From positions 1 through 64,000 of the forward strand of contig DASVQN010000043.1 in NCBI GenBank assembly GCA_036389155.1: a stretch of 64,000 nt of DNA. The letters are read 5' to 3'. This stretch comes from CADCVT01 sp036389155 (lineage in GTDB: Bacteria > Actinomycetota > Thermoleophilia > Solirubrobacterales > Solirubrobacteraceae). This document shows positions 8,411 to 16,757 of the stretch, in pieces; within the stretch, counting starts at the first letter, position 1; every line of letters starts with the position of its first letter. Under the pieces are notes generated by a model. It was not told the origin of the DNA. It did no database searches and saw only the letters and a program-made list of their open reading frames with translations. Both the position numbers and the translations under genes were made by a program.

Positions 8411-8825
8411 TCCGGCGGGCGACGTCCTCGGCGGCGTCCGCCGATTCGTACTTCGTCCGCGGCCAGAAGAACCCGCGCAGCCCGTCCTTGCGGTTGCGCG
8501 GGACGACGTGGACGTGCAGGTGCGGGACGGACTGGCTGACGACGTTGTTCGTCGCGGTGAAGATGCCGGCCGCGCCCATCGCCTCCTTGACGGCGACGGC
8601 GAGGCGCTTCGTCGCCGCGTTGAGCGGGCCGACGAGCTCGTCCGGCAGGTCCCACAGCGTCTCGTGGTGCTCCTTGGGGACGAGGAGGACGTGGCCCGGG
8701 AACAGCGGGCGCACGTCGAGGAAGGCGAGGAAGTCCGGCTCGTCGAGGACGACGTGCGCGGGCTGCTGTCCGCCGACGATGGCGCAGAAGACGCAGGTGG
8801 CGGGGGCGGGCGGCGGAGCCGTCAC
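8382..8825 (-). CDS. HIT-family nucleotide-binding hydrolase
   Basis: 147 residues starting at a GTG (8823-8825) that overlaps the recR stop as GTGA, implying translational coupling. CVFCAIV near the start is the zinc-type CxxC common in HIT proteins. PGHVLLVPKEHHETL and the histidine triad SVPHLHVHVVPR give the active site. HIT hydrolases cleave nucleoside phosphoramidates, dinucleoside polyphosphates or adenylylated intermediates; the exact substrate is not predictable. It closes the dnaX-ebfC-recR cluster, which suggests housekeeping nucleotide metabolism. The last 29 bp overlap the convergent secreted-protein gene. A longer upstream reading frame through recR is not credible as coding sequence. 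Confidence 0.92.
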   Translation of the reverse strand: MTAPPPAPATCVFCAIVGGQQPAHVVLDEPDFLAFLDVRPLFPGHVLLVPKEHHETLWDLPDELVGPLNAATKRLAVAVKEAMGAAGIFTATNNVVSQSVPHLHVHVVPRNRKDGLRGFFWPRTKYESADAAEDVARRIRLAGAAAP

Positions 8826-9421
8826 AGCGCGCGGCGGCCCGCGAGCGCGCGGCCGAGCGTGACCTCGTCGGCGTACTCGAGGTCGCCGCCGACGGGGAGC
8901 CCGCTCGCCAGCCGCGTGACGGTGACCTGCGGCGTGCGCTCGCGGACGGCGTCGGCGATGTAGAGCGCGGTGGCCTCGCCGGTCGTCGTCGGGTTGGTGG
9001 CGACGACGACCTCGCGGACCTCGCCGGCGTCGAGGCGCCGCAGCAGCTCGGCGATCTTCAGGTCGTCGGGGTCGACGCCGTCGATCGGGCTCAGCGCGCC
9101 GCCGAGGACGTGGTAGCGACCCTGGAACTCGTGCGTGCGCTCGATCGAGATGACGTCGTTGGGCTCCTCGACGACGCAGATCGTCGCGGGGTCGCGCCGC
9201 TCGTCCTGGCAGATGCGGCACCGCGGCTCGTCGGCGAGGTTGAAGCAGACCTCGCACAGGACGATCTTCTCCTTCACCTCGCGGATCGCGTCGGCCAGCG
9301 CGTTCGCGTCCTCCGGGCTCGTGCGCAGGATGTGGAACGCCAGGCGCTGCGCCGTGCGCTGCCCGATGCCGGGGAGCTTGCCGAGCTCGGTGACGAGGCG
9401 CTGGACGGGAGGGGCCTGCAA
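8822..9421 (-). CDS. recR: Recombination mediator protein RecR
   Basis: 199 residues, the usual RecR length. It has an N-terminal helix-hairpin-helix (LGKLPGIGQRTAQRLAFHIL), a four-cysteine zinc finger (CEVCFNLADEPRCRIC) and a Toprim domain (ICVVEEPNDVISIERT, then LKIAELLRRLDAGEVREVVVATNP). With RecF and RecO it loads RecA on SSB-coated gaps. It starts with TTG at 9421, 3 bp after ebfC, and its stop overlaps the HIT start. The dnaX-ebfC-recR order is conserved in many bacteria. Confidence 0.97.
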   Translation of the reverse strand: MQAPPVQRLVTELGKLPGIGQRTAQRLAFHILRTSPEDANALADAIREVKEKIVLCEVCFNLADEPRCRICQDERRDPATICVVEEPNDVISIERTHEFQGRYHVLGGALSPIDGVDPDDLKIAELLRRLDAGEVREVVVATNPTTTGEATALYIADAVRERTPQVTVTRLASGLPVGGDLEYADEVTLGRALAGRRAL

Positions 9422-9424
9422 CGC

Positions 9425-9892
9425 CTACCGCTTCTTCTGCGCGCGGCGCGCGGCGCGGTTGCCGCCGCCGGGCGGCAGGCCGCCGGGCGGGAGACCGGCC
9501 CCGCCCGCCCCTCCGCCGCCGCCTCCGAGGCCGCCCAGCGCGCCGCCGAGGCCGAGCGAGTCGAGCGCGCTCATCGGGTCGAAGTCGGCCATCCCGCCGC
9601 CGCCCAGCGACTCCATCTTCTTCGCGGCGATCTCCTCGGCCTGCGTGAGCGCCTGGTTGATCGCGGCGAGGACGAGGTCCTGCAGCATCTCGACGTCCTC
9701 GGGGTCGACCGCCTCGGGGTCGATCGTGAGGTCCTGGATCCGCAGGTCGCCGCTGGCGACGACCTTGACCATGCCGCCGCCGGCGGAGGCCTCGACGCGC
9801 TCGTCCTTCAGCGCCTCCTGCGCCTCCTGCTGCTTGGCCATCATCTCCTGCGCCTGGGCGAGCATCGCCTGCAGGTTCGGTGGCTGGGGCAT
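9425..9892 (-). CDS. ebfC: YbaB/EbfC nucleoid-associated protein with Gly/Pro-rich tail
   Basis: 155 residues. The first 105 or so are a standard YbaB/EbfC core: MPQPPNLQAMLAQAQEMM, an amphipathic helical arm, VEASAGGGMVKVVASGDL, and DPEDVEMLQDLVLAAINQAL. These proteins dimerise and bind DNA or nucleoid. The last 45 residues are an unusual low-complexity tail rich in Gly, Pro and Leu ending in basic NRAARRAQKKR, absent from the compact E. coli protein. It could add DNA affinity (inference). The ATG at 9892 is 2 bp after the dnaX stop. Confidence 0.93.
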   Translation of the reverse strand: MPQPPNLQAMLAQAQEMMAKQQEAQEALKDERVEASAGGGMVKVVASGDLRIQDLTIDPEAVDPEDVEMLQDLVLAAINQALTQAEEIAAKKMESLGGGGMADFDPMSALDSLGLGGALGGLGGGGGGAGGAGLPPGGLPPGGGNRAARRAQKKR

Positions 9893-9894
9893 GT

Positions 9895-11667
9895 CTAGGC
9901 CGGCTCCTCGGTCTCGTCGGGCACGATCTCCTCCGCCTCGAATTCTGCCTTGAACCTCTCGACGAGCTCCTCCTCGGAGAGGCCGGGCGTGCTCGGGGCG
10001 CAGTCCTCCTCGGCCTCGCGCAGCTCGTACGACACGCGCAGCGGCCGGCCGATCAGGCTCCGCACCGCGTCGGTGACGATCTGGCGGTTCCCGGCGTCCT
10101 CGGCCTTGCGGCGCAGGAACGACTTGTCGGGCGTGAACGCGATGACGAGCTGGTCGTCGGCGAGGTCGCACGGGCGCGCGTCGGCGAGGACGTGGGCGAG
10201 GAGGCTGTTCTCGACGCGCACCGTGTCGAGGACGGCGGGCCAGACCGCGCGGACGGCGCCGAGGTCGGAGGTCGGCACCGCTCGCGGCGCACCGTTCCCA
10301 TCGCCGTTGGCCGGCGGCGGAGGAGGCGCGGCCGCGCGGTCCTCCCGCGGCGCCGGAGCCTCCATCGCGGGCTCCTCGCGGGGCGGCGCCGGAGGGGTGT
10401 CCTCATGGGGCGGCGGCGCGGGCGGGGGCGGCGGAGCGGCCGCGGCCGCTTCGCGCGCCGGCGGCGGCGGGGGCGGCGGAGCGGGCGCGGCCGCTTCGCG
10501 GGGAGCGGGGCCTCCGCCGGCGAGCGCGGCCTCGAGCCTCTCGATCCGCGACAGGAGCGCCTTCGTCGACGCGTCGACCTTCGGCGCCGCGGCCTTGACC
10601 AGCGCGAGCTCGAGCTGCGTCCGCGCCTCGGCGCCGGCCTTGATCGCCTCGATCGCGGACGCGATCAGCTCGAGCAGGCGGATGACGTCCCCGCGCGCGA
10701 CGCGCGCGGCCTGCTCGGCCAGGCGGGCGTCGCGGTCCGGCGTCATCGCGAGCTCGGCCGGCACCTCGCCCAGCGTCCCGACGATCATCAGGTCCCGCGC
10801 ATGCGCCTCGAGGTCGCGCAGGAACGCGCTGGCGTCGCGCCCCGACTCGCTCAGCCGCGCCGCGGCGAGCAGGGCCCGGCGCGAGTCCGCGGCGGCGACC
10901 GCGTCCAGGGCCTCGAAGAGCAGGTCCGCGTCGGCGATCCCGAGCACCGCCAGGACGTCCTCCAACGCGATCCCCCGCCCCGAGTACGTCACCAGCTGCT
11001 CGAGCGTCCCCAGCGCGTCGCGGAACGAGCCGGTGGCGTGCCGCGCGACGAGCGCGAGCGCGTCGGCAGGGATCTCGATCCCCTCCTGCGCCGCGACCCG
11101 CCGCAGCACGGTCGCGATCTGCTCCACCGTCGGCCGGGTGAAGTCGAAGCGGTGGCAGCGGTCGGCGACGGTCGGCAGGATCTTCCCGGCCTCGGTCGTC
11201 GCCAGCACGAAGACCGTGTTCGGCGGCGGCTCCTCGAGCGTCTTCAGGAACGCGTTCCACGCCGCCGGCGTCAGCATGTGCGCCTCGTCGAGGATGTAGA
11301 CCTTGTGCTTGCCGGAGACCGGCGCGAAGGCCACCCGCTCGCGCAGGTCGCGGATGTCGTCGACCGAGTTGTTCGACGCCGCGTCCATCTCGATGACGTC
11401 CAGCGACGAGGCGTTCGCGATCGCCCGGCACGAGTCGCAGGTCCCGTCGGGCTCGACCGTCGGCCCGTGCTCGCAGTTCAGGCAAGCGGCGAGGATCTTC
11501 GCCATCGACGTCTTGCCGGTCCCCCGCGAGCCCACGAACAGGTACGCGTGGTGGACCTTCCCCTGCTCGACCGCGTTGCGCAGGGTCCGGACGACGTGCT
11601 CCTGCCCGACGACGTCGGCGAACGAGCGCGGGCGGTGGCGGCGGTACAGCGAGGGGGCGGCGGACAC
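9895..11667 (-). CDS. dnaX: DNA polymerase III subunit gamma/tau
   Basis: About 590 residues. AAA+ clamp-loader ATPase: Walker A GSRGTGKT, zinc cysteines in CLNCEHGPTVEPDGTCDSC, Walker B DEAH (VYILDEAHMLTPAAWNAF), sensor-1 FVLATTEAGKILP and SRC-type CHRFDF. Domain III follows, then a long Pro/Ala-rich linker with two near-identical PPPPPA.REAAAA stretches, and a C-terminal tau-like domain (VWPAVLDTVR, LVIAFTPDKSFLRRKAED). It loads the sliding clamp and bridges polymerase to helicase. Of two GTG starts (11673, 11667) I prefer 11667, because TAGACT at 11677-11682 would place the transcript start inside the first GTG. No frameshift signal for a short gamma form was seen. Confidence 0.95.
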   Translation of the reverse strand: MSAAPSLYRRHRPRSFADVVGQEHVVRTLRNAVEQGKVHHAYLFVGSRGTGKTSMAKILAACLNCEHGPTVEPDGTCDSCRAIANASSLDVIEMDAASNNSVDDIRDLRERVAFAPVSGKHKVYILDEAHMLTPAAWNAFLKTLEEPPPNTVFVLATTEAGKILPTVADRCHRFDFTRPTVEQIATVLRRVAAQEGIEIPADALALVARHATGSFRDALGTLEQLVTYSGRGIALEDVLAVLGIADADLLFEALDAVAAADSRRALLAAARLSESGRDASAFLRDLEAHARDLMIVGTLGEVPAELAMTPDRDARLAEQAARVARGDVIRLLELIASAIEAIKAGAEARTQLELALVKAAAPKVDASTKALLSRIERLEAALAGGGPAPREAAAPAPPPPPPPAREAAAAAPPPPPAPPPHEDTPPAPPREEPAMEAPAPREDRAAAPPPPPANGDGNGAPRAVPTSDLGAVRAVWPAVLDTVRVENSLLAHVLADARPCDLADDQLVIAFTPDKSFLRRKAEDAGNRQIVTDAVRSLIGRPLRVSYELREAEEDCAPSTPGLSEEELVERFKAEFEAEEIVPDETEEPA

Positions 11668-11676
11668 GAGCACCTG

Positions 11677-11682
11677 AGTCTA
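11677..11682 (-). promoter_or_regulatory. Probable -10 element of dnaX
   Basis: TAGACT on the minus strand, 9 nt before GTG 11667 and only 3 nt before GTG 11673. It argues for the downstream start and a leaderless transcript for the dnaX-ebfC-recR-HIT cluster. Confidence 0.45.
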
Positions 11683-11715
11683 GGCGCCCGGCCCGCCGCC
11701 CCCGCGCGACGGTTT

Positions 11716-11730
11716 CCCGCTCGGAGCGGG
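11716..11730 (-). terminator. Possible terminator hairpin after the 11734-12414 gene
   Basis: CCCGCT / AGCGGG with a 3-nt loop, immediately downstream of the minus-strand stop at 11734 and upstream of the dnaX promoter. The stem is short with no T run, so function is uncertain. Confidence 0.35.
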
Positions 11731-11733
11731 CCG

Positions 11734-12414
11734 CTACGACCGCTTGCAGACGGTCGTGTCCTTCGTCGTCTCCGACCCGGCGCCGTTCTCGCGCGCGGTG
11801 AGCGAGGCGGTGAGCTTCTTGGCGGCCGGGCACGTCGCGGGCGTGCGCAGGTAGGGCTTGCGCTTCGTGCCCGCCTTCGGGACGGACAGCTCGAACGCGG
11901 TGATGCGGGCGTTCAGGCTCGGCGTGAGGCTCAGCGGGATCGTCATCTTGCGCCCGGTGATGGTCGGCCCCGCGGAGAACGCGGTCTTCCCGTTGAGCAT
12001 GATGTCGAGGATCGCGCCGCCCTTGCGGTTGTAGAGGCCGAGGTCGAAGACGACCGGGTCCGGGTTGTCGCCGAGGTACGCGGTGCCCTTGCCCGTACCG
12101 ATCTTCGACTCGGCCGGGCACGCGCCGGCGACGCCGTCGGGGTTGTTGCTGACCTCCTCCTCGCTGGCGGTGCAGCGGGTGACGGCGGCGGTGTCGAACT
12201 TCGTGCCGGCCGGGAAGCTGATCGCGATCTGGTCGATGATGCGGCGACGCGGGAACTCGCCCTCGACCGAGTAGCCGGCCGGAGCCTTGGCCTTCGCGGT
12301 GGTGAAGGCGAACGAGAACTGGTCGGGCGCGTCGGTCTGGGCCGGGGCGGCGACGGCGAGGAGCGCGAAGAGCGCGGCGGTGAGGACGCCCAAGCGGACG
12401 TGACGAAGGTTCAT
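11734..12414 (-). CDS. Secreted hypothetical protein (CPAxSKIGTG motif)
   Basis: 226 residues with a signal peptide (about 1-26). The mature part is beta-rich, with cysteines at RCTASEEE, ACPAESKIGTG, TPATCPAAKKL and a near-terminal Cys, likely forming disulfides outside the cell. The ACPAESKIGTG segment is, from memory, common in secreted proteins of unknown function in Solirubrobacterales and relatives; I cannot name a function. The promoter directly upstream makes the ATG at 12414 leaderless. It lies alone between dnaX and a divergent phosphatase gene. Confidence 0.8.
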   Translation of the reverse strand: MNLRHVRLGVLTAALFALLAVAAPAQTDAPDQFSFAFTTAKAKAPAGYSVEGEFPRRRIIDQIAISFPAGTKFDTAAVTRCTASEEEVSNNPDGVAGACPAESKIGTGKGTAYLGDNPDPVVFDLGLYNRKGGAILDIMLNGKTAFSAGPTITGRKMTIPLSLTPSLNARITAFELSVPKAGTKRKPYLRTPATCPAAKKLTASLTARENGAGSETTKDTTVCKRS

Positions 12415-12420
12415 ACTCCG

Positions 12421-12450
12421 AACCTATTCGGTGACGCCTGCACAAGTCAA
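12421..12450 (-). promoter_or_regulatory. Promoter of the secreted-protein gene at 12414
   Basis: On the minus strand TTGACT (12445-12450), 18-bp spacer, TAGGTT (12421-12426), then 6 nt to ATG 12414. Good match to a housekeeping promoter with leaderless start. Confidence 0.65.
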
Positions 12451-12513
12451 AAATCCGGGCGATCGCGGCGCGGCCGAGCGCTTCGCCGGCTGAGGAAAGG
12501 GGTGGCGGACGGA

Positions 12514-12519
12514 TAGGGT
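12514..12519 (+). promoter_or_regulatory. Probable -10 element of the RsbU-like gene
   Basis: TAGGGT, 6 nt before the GTG at 12526; no ribosome site. No clear -35 match at 17-18 bp. Confidence 0.5.
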
Positions 12520-12525
12520 CGTGCG

Positions 12526-13776
12526 GTGGCCACGTCGATCCCACGCGACCCGGCGGGCTCCTCCGGGCTCGACATCGGCGCCCTCCTGGAAGCGGTGGAG
12601 GCCGCTCCCCCCGTCGACGCCGCGGACGTCGCGGGCGCGGCCCTCGGGGCGATGATCGGCGCGCTCGAGGTCAGCTTCCTCATCGCCGACTACAGCGGCG
12701 ACTCGCTCATCCGCCTCGGCCACTCGGGTGCGGCCCCGACGACGCGCCGGGTGGGGCGGGAGACGGCGGATCGCGTGGCCCTTGCGGGCACGCCGTACGG
12801 CCGCGCGCTCTCCGACCAGTCGGTCGAGGTCGTGTCGGACGAGGAGGGGACGTGGGTCTACGCACCGGTGACGAGCCGCGGCGAGGCGGTCGGGGTCCTC
12901 GAGCTGCGCCTCGCCGAGGGCCCCGGCGAGCGGACGGTGGCGGACGTGGCGCGGGCCGCCCACGCGTTCGCGTACATCGTGATCGCCAACCGCCGCTACA
13001 CCGACCTGTTCGAGTGGGGGCAGCGGTCGGTGCCACTGTCCCTCGCCGCCGAGATCCAGCACCGCCTGCTCCCCGGCTCCTACACGTGCGAGGCCGGCCA
13101 GTTCACCCTCGCCGCGTGGCTGGAGCCCGCCGGCGAGGTGGGCGGCGACACGTTCGACTTCTCGCTCGACCGCGACTCCCTGTCGTTCTCGATGACCGAC
13201 GCCATGGGCCACAGCGTCAACGCCGCGCTGCTGGCGACGCTCCTGATCGGAAGCGTGCGCAACGGCCGACGCCGCGGGGCGGGGCTGGCGGAGCAGGCGT
13301 CCTTGGCCGACCGGGCGCTGGCCGACCACGCGGGCGGCGCGCAGTTCGTCACCGGTCAGATCGTGCGGGTCGACCTGAGGCACGGGACCGCGGAAATCGT
13401 CAACGCGGGGCATCCGCCCCCGCTCCGGCTGCGGGACGGCGTGGTGGACGAGGTGCCGCTCGAGATCGACCCGCCGTTCGGCGCGCTCCCCGGTCAGGAG
13501 TTCCACCCTCAGACCCTTCCGCTGCGGCCGGGCGACCGGCTCATGTTCCTCACCGACGGCGTGCTCGAGCGACAGGCCGCGTCGCTCGACGTCCGCGCCG
13601 CGCTCGCGGCCGGCCGCGACGACCATCCGCGCGAGGCGGTGCAGCACCTCATCCAGGGAGCCGTCCGTGCCAGCGGAGGCGAGCTCGAGGACGACGCCAC
13701 AGCGATGTGCTTCGACTGGCACGGCGGCGTTCCCCGGGAGCGCAAGTCCGACGCCGGCGCGGATAGCCGCCGGTGA
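12526..13776 (+). CDS. SpoIIE/RsbU-type PP2C serine phosphatase with N-terminal sensory domain
   Basis: 416 residues starting at GTG. The N-terminal 165 or so residues look like a GAF-type sensor (EVSFLIADYSGDSLIRLG, WVYAPVTSRGEAVGVLELRL). The C-terminal PP2C/SpoIIE domain carries the metal motifs GGDTFDF, TDAMGHSVNAALLATLL, EIVNAGHPPPLRLR, FLTDGVLE and EDDATAMCF. Such enzymes dephosphorylate anti-anti-sigma factors in partner-switching stress pathways. No anti-sigma or antagonist gene adjoins it; an RsbW-like kinase is 22 kb away (36119), so a link is only possible. No membrane segment. The substrate and signal are unknown. Confidence 0.9.
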   Translation: MATSIPRDPAGSSGLDIGALLEAVEAAPPVDAADVAGAALGAMIGALEVSFLIADYSGDSLIRLGHSGAAPTTRRVGRETADRVALAGTPYGRALSDQSVEVVSDEEGTWVYAPVTSRGEAVGVLELRLAEGPGERTVADVARAAHAFAYIVIANRRYTDLFEWGQRSVPLSLAAEIQHRLLPGSYTCEAGQFTLAAWLEPAGEVGGDTFDFSLDRDSLSFSMTDAMGHSVNAALLATLLIGSVRNGRRRGAGLAEQASLADRALADHAGGAQFVTGQIVRVDLRHGTAEIVNAGHPPPLRLRDGVVDEVPLEIDPPFGALPGQEFHPQTLPLRPGDRLMFLTDGVLERQAASLDVRAALAAGRDDHPREAVQHLIQGAVRASGGELEDDATAMCFDWHGGVPRERKSDAGADSRR

Positions 13777-13818
13777 CGTAGGCTCCGCAAATCGGTCGAA
13801 CGGCGGCCGTGACGGAAC

Positions 13819-13822
13819 GGAG
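13819..13822 (+). promoter_or_regulatory. Ribosome-binding site deciding the 13830 start
   Basis: GGAG with 7-nt spacing to the ATG at 13830. It favours this ATG over the in-frame GTG at 13809 and leaves a compact signal peptide. Confidence 0.55.
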
Positions 13823-13829
13823 AACACGG

Positions 13830-15815
13830 ATGGTCCCGGCACCACGAACACGACGCACCGCAGCGCTCGCCGCCGTCCTCCTGCTCGCCGCGGCCGTCCC
13901 CGCCTCCGCCGAGTGGGAGGACCCGCAGTTCCTGTTCCCGCGCAGCGCGACCGACGACGCGATCGGCCCCGACGTCGGGATCGACAACGCCGGCCGTGCG
14001 CTGGCGACGTGGCTGCAGACGTCCGACCCCACGACCGCGACGCAGTGGCGGGCGCACGCGGCGCACCTTCCCGTCCAGGCGAGCGCGTGGACGTTGCTTC
14101 CCCCGCTCTCCCCCGCCGGGGCCAGGCCCGGCAACACCGCGCTCGGCGTCGCAGGCGGCGGCGCGGCGGTGGCCGCGTGGACCCAGGGGACCAACGGTGT
14201 GCTCCACGCCGCGCGGGGATCCACGACGAGCGGAGCGTTCGGCAGTCCCATGGAGATGGGCGGCTTCGGGTGCCCCAACAACCCCAGCCAGTACACCGAC
14301 GACCACGTCGTCGGCCCTGTCGTGGCGCTGGGCGACGGCGGCAGCGGCCACATCGCGTGGACGGCGCCGTGCGGGAACACCGACAACGGCCGCTGGGTGC
14401 TCTTCCGTCAGATCACCAACGACGGCTTCGCGTCGACGACGAAGTCGGCCGGGCACAACGACCCGACCGCCCTCGGCGGCCCCGTCGGCCCGCAGCTCGC
14501 GCCCGACCCCGCCACCGGCGGGTCCAGGGCGCTCTTCAAGGAGGCCGAGTTCCCGTCGCCGCTCGTCAGCCGCGACCTGGTCAACAACGACACCGTCGGC
14601 GCGAAGCAGGAGGTCGTCGCGGACTCGTCGGCCTTCCAGGAGCACCTGGGCTTCCTCCCGGACGGCAAGCAGGTCGTCGTCTACCGGACCGCGGGAACGA
14701 TCCGGGCTCTGGTCGACGGGACCAACACGAAGCTCAGCCCCGACGGCCAGGACGCCCTCGACCCTCAGCTCGCGGTGAGCGCGGACGGCACCGTCGTCGC
14801 CGCCTGGTTCGGCGACGGCGCGTTCTGGGCCGCGGTCCGCCACCCGACCGAGCACACGTGGGGCCCGGCGCACCAGCTGTCGGACGACGTCGGCGAGCCG
14901 CGCGATCTGACCATCGGCGTCTCGGACGAGGGCACCGCGTACGCCATCTGGCGCCGCGACCCCGGCGACTTCGTCGACATCGAAGGCTCGATCCTCGACC
15001 CCGACGATGCCACGCGATCGCCGGGCACGCCGTTCCAGTTCCAGCCCGTCCCGGAGACGGTGTACGAGGCCGGCCATGAGCAGCTCGACGGCGGGCCGTT
15101 CTCCGGCGACGCCGAGACGCCGCAGGTCGCGGTCAACGCGACCGGGAGCGCGATCGTCGTGTTCCGGTTCGTGATCGAGGTCGGCAACCCGGACCGGTGG
15201 GCGATCGGCTGGGCCCGCTTCGACCGCTCGCAGGCCTTCCACGGCGACCCGCCGCCGCCCGACGACCCCGGCCCGCCGCCGCCCCCGCCTGGCGGCGACC
15301 CGCCGGCCGGGGGCGCCCCGCCGCCCGGAGCGGTCCCGCCACGCGACACGCGCGGCCCGCTCCTGAGCGCCTTCACCCTGAGTCAGAACGTCATCGCGCT
15401 GGGGGCGAAGGAGGGCAAGATGGTCGCCCGCGCGGGAGAGTGGGTCGCGAGCGGCCGCAAGCTGCGCGTGCCGCTGCGCGTGGGGACGAAGGTGCGCTGG
15501 ACCGCGGACGAGGCGGGCACCGCCACGATCACCGTGCGCCACGCCGGATGCTTCACGTTCCGCTACGTCGGCGACTCGGTGACACGGAAGGAGCGCTGCC
15601 CGAGGACGAAGGATGGCGTCGTCTACACCGACGAGGTGCCGAGCAAGGTCGGCGGGAACACGCTGCGCTACCGCGGCCAGACGGACGGGGGCAAGCGCCT
15701 GCGGGTGGGAGGCCGGTACCAGATGACCCTGAGCGTCACCGACGCGGCGGGGAACGTCAGCCGGGTCCGCTCCGCGAAGTTCCGGGTCGACGAGCTGGCG
15801 CGCCCTCAGCCGTAG
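13830..15815 (+). CDS. Secreted beta-propeller-like protein with Pro-rich hinge and basic C-terminal domain
   Basis: About 661 residues. Signal peptide ends near PASA. The body has repeated GRALATWLQ, GAAVAAWTQ, GSGHIAWTA, GTVVAAWFG, GTAYAIWRR and GSAIVVFRF segments spaced as in a propeller in which each blade ends ..G.a.a.W. A Pro-rich hinge (around residue 470-505) precedes a C-terminal beta domain with paired cysteines (HAGCFTFRY, KERCPRTKDG) and a basic finish. No enzymatic motif. The following secreted-protein gene starts 3 bp downstream, so the two are probably co-transcribed and work together at the cell surface (inference). Confidence 0.8.
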   Translation: MVPAPRTRRTAALAAVLLLAAAVPASAEWEDPQFLFPRSATDDAIGPDVGIDNAGRALATWLQTSDPTTATQWRAHAAHLPVQASAWTLLPPLSPAGARPGNTALGVAGGGAAVAAWTQGTNGVLHAARGSTTSGAFGSPMEMGGFGCPNNPSQYTDDHVVGPVVALGDGGSGHIAWTAPCGNTDNGRWVLFRQITNDGFASTTKSAGHNDPTALGGPVGPQLAPDPATGGSRALFKEAEFPSPLVSRDLVNNDTVGAKQEVVADSSAFQEHLGFLPDGKQVVVYRTAGTIRALVDGTNTKLSPDGQDALDPQLAVSADGTVVAAWFGDGAFWAAVRHPTEHTWGPAHQLSDDVGEPRDLTIGVSDEGTAYAIWRRDPGDFVDIEGSILDPDDATRSPGTPFQFQPVPETVYEAGHEQLDGGPFSGDAETPQVAVNATGSAIVVFRFVIEVGNPDRWAIGWARFDRSQAFHGDPPPPDDPGPPPPPPGGDPPAGGAPPPGAVPPRDTRGPLLSAFTLSQNVIALGAKEGKMVARAGEWVASGRKLRVPLRVGTKVRWTADEAGTATITVRHAGCFTFRYVGDSVTRKERCPRTKDGVVYTDEVPSKVGGNTLRYRGQTDGGKRLRVGGRYQMTLSVTDAAGNVSRVRSAKFRVDELARPQP

Positions 15816-15818
15816 CCG

Positions 15819-16703
15819 ATGCACGGACGCCTCCTCCTCGCCACCACCGCGCTCCTCCTCGCCCCGGCCTCGGGCGCCGGCGCCGCCGCGTCGCGCCCCT
15901 GCACCGCCGACGACCTTCAGGGCAGCCGCGCGCCGGCGATGCTCCGCGACCACGGCCTCGACACGCAGGACGGCCCGCTGATCGCCGGCACGCGCTACCG
16001 CGTCGTCGTGGTGCAGGAGCTCGCCACCGGGGACCGCGGCCGCGCCGTCGACGGCAGCATCGCCGTCAGCGCGCCGAGCGGTCCCGCGCTCGATCAGGGC
16101 AACGAGGACGGCCGGCCCGTCTACGACTTCACGCCGACCGCGGCCGGCACGGTGCGGCTCGTCGTCTCGTGGGAGGAGGAGATCGGCTCGCCCGGCAGCG
16201 GCGACGTCTGCGCCGCGTCGCAGAGCTTCGACCTGCCCGTCCCGGCGCCGACCGCGCCGAAGGTCAAGGGCCGGTTCAGCCGTGGGGACGACGTGTTCGG
16301 AAGCAGCTTCGTCCTGCGGCTCACGGGGACCAAGCCCCAGGACCGCGGCAAGGTCAGCGTCGTCCTGCGCGCCCGGCGCGGCGCCACGACGCCGCCGCCC
16401 CCGAGCGCGAGCCCGTTCGCGACGTTCACCTTCACGCCGAACGGCAACGGCGGCTTCACCGGCCGCGCCGTGACGCGGCGGCTCGCGCGCACCTTCCAGG
16501 CCGACACCACGGGTGCCGGCGTGCGGATCTTCCCCTACGCCAACATCGCCTTCGGCCGGACGCTGCGCTTCGCGTTCTCGATCGACGTGCTCCAGAACGG
16601 CCGGCGGATCGGCGGCATGCGCTCGGGCGCGAGCTGCCGCCGGGTCCAGCTGCGGCAGCGCAGCGCGGTCAAGTGCCGCGCGGTCGGGCTGAAGGTCGCC
16701 TGA
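15819..16703 (+). CDS. Secreted hypothetical protein, co-transcribed with the propeller protein
   Basis: 294 residues starting 3 bp after the upstream stop. Signal peptide (MHGRLLLATTALLLAPASGA), two beta-rich domains joined by a PVPAPTAP linker, and scattered cysteines (RPCTADD, GDVCAASQ, ASCRRVQ, VKCRAVG). The C-terminal 60 residues are basic. No family recognised. Its position suggests a partner or processing product shared with the preceding protein. Confidence 0.75.
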   Translation: MHGRLLLATTALLLAPASGAGAAASRPCTADDLQGSRAPAMLRDHGLDTQDGPLIAGTRYRVVVVQELATGDRGRAVDGSIAVSAPSGPALDQGNEDGRPVYDFTPTAAGTVRLVVSWEEEIGSPGSGDVCAASQSFDLPVPAPTAPKVKGRFSRGDDVFGSSFVLRLTGTKPQDRGKVSVVLRARRGATTPPPPSASPFATFTFTPNGNGGFTGRAVTRRLARTFQADTTGAGVRIFPYANIAFGRTLRFAFSIDVLQNGRRIGGMRSGASCRRVQLRQRSAVKCRAVGLKVA

Positions 16704-16757
16704 ACGCCGACGGTCACATGAGCGCCAGTTTGTAGTGTCCCGTCCGTTGTGACCAGC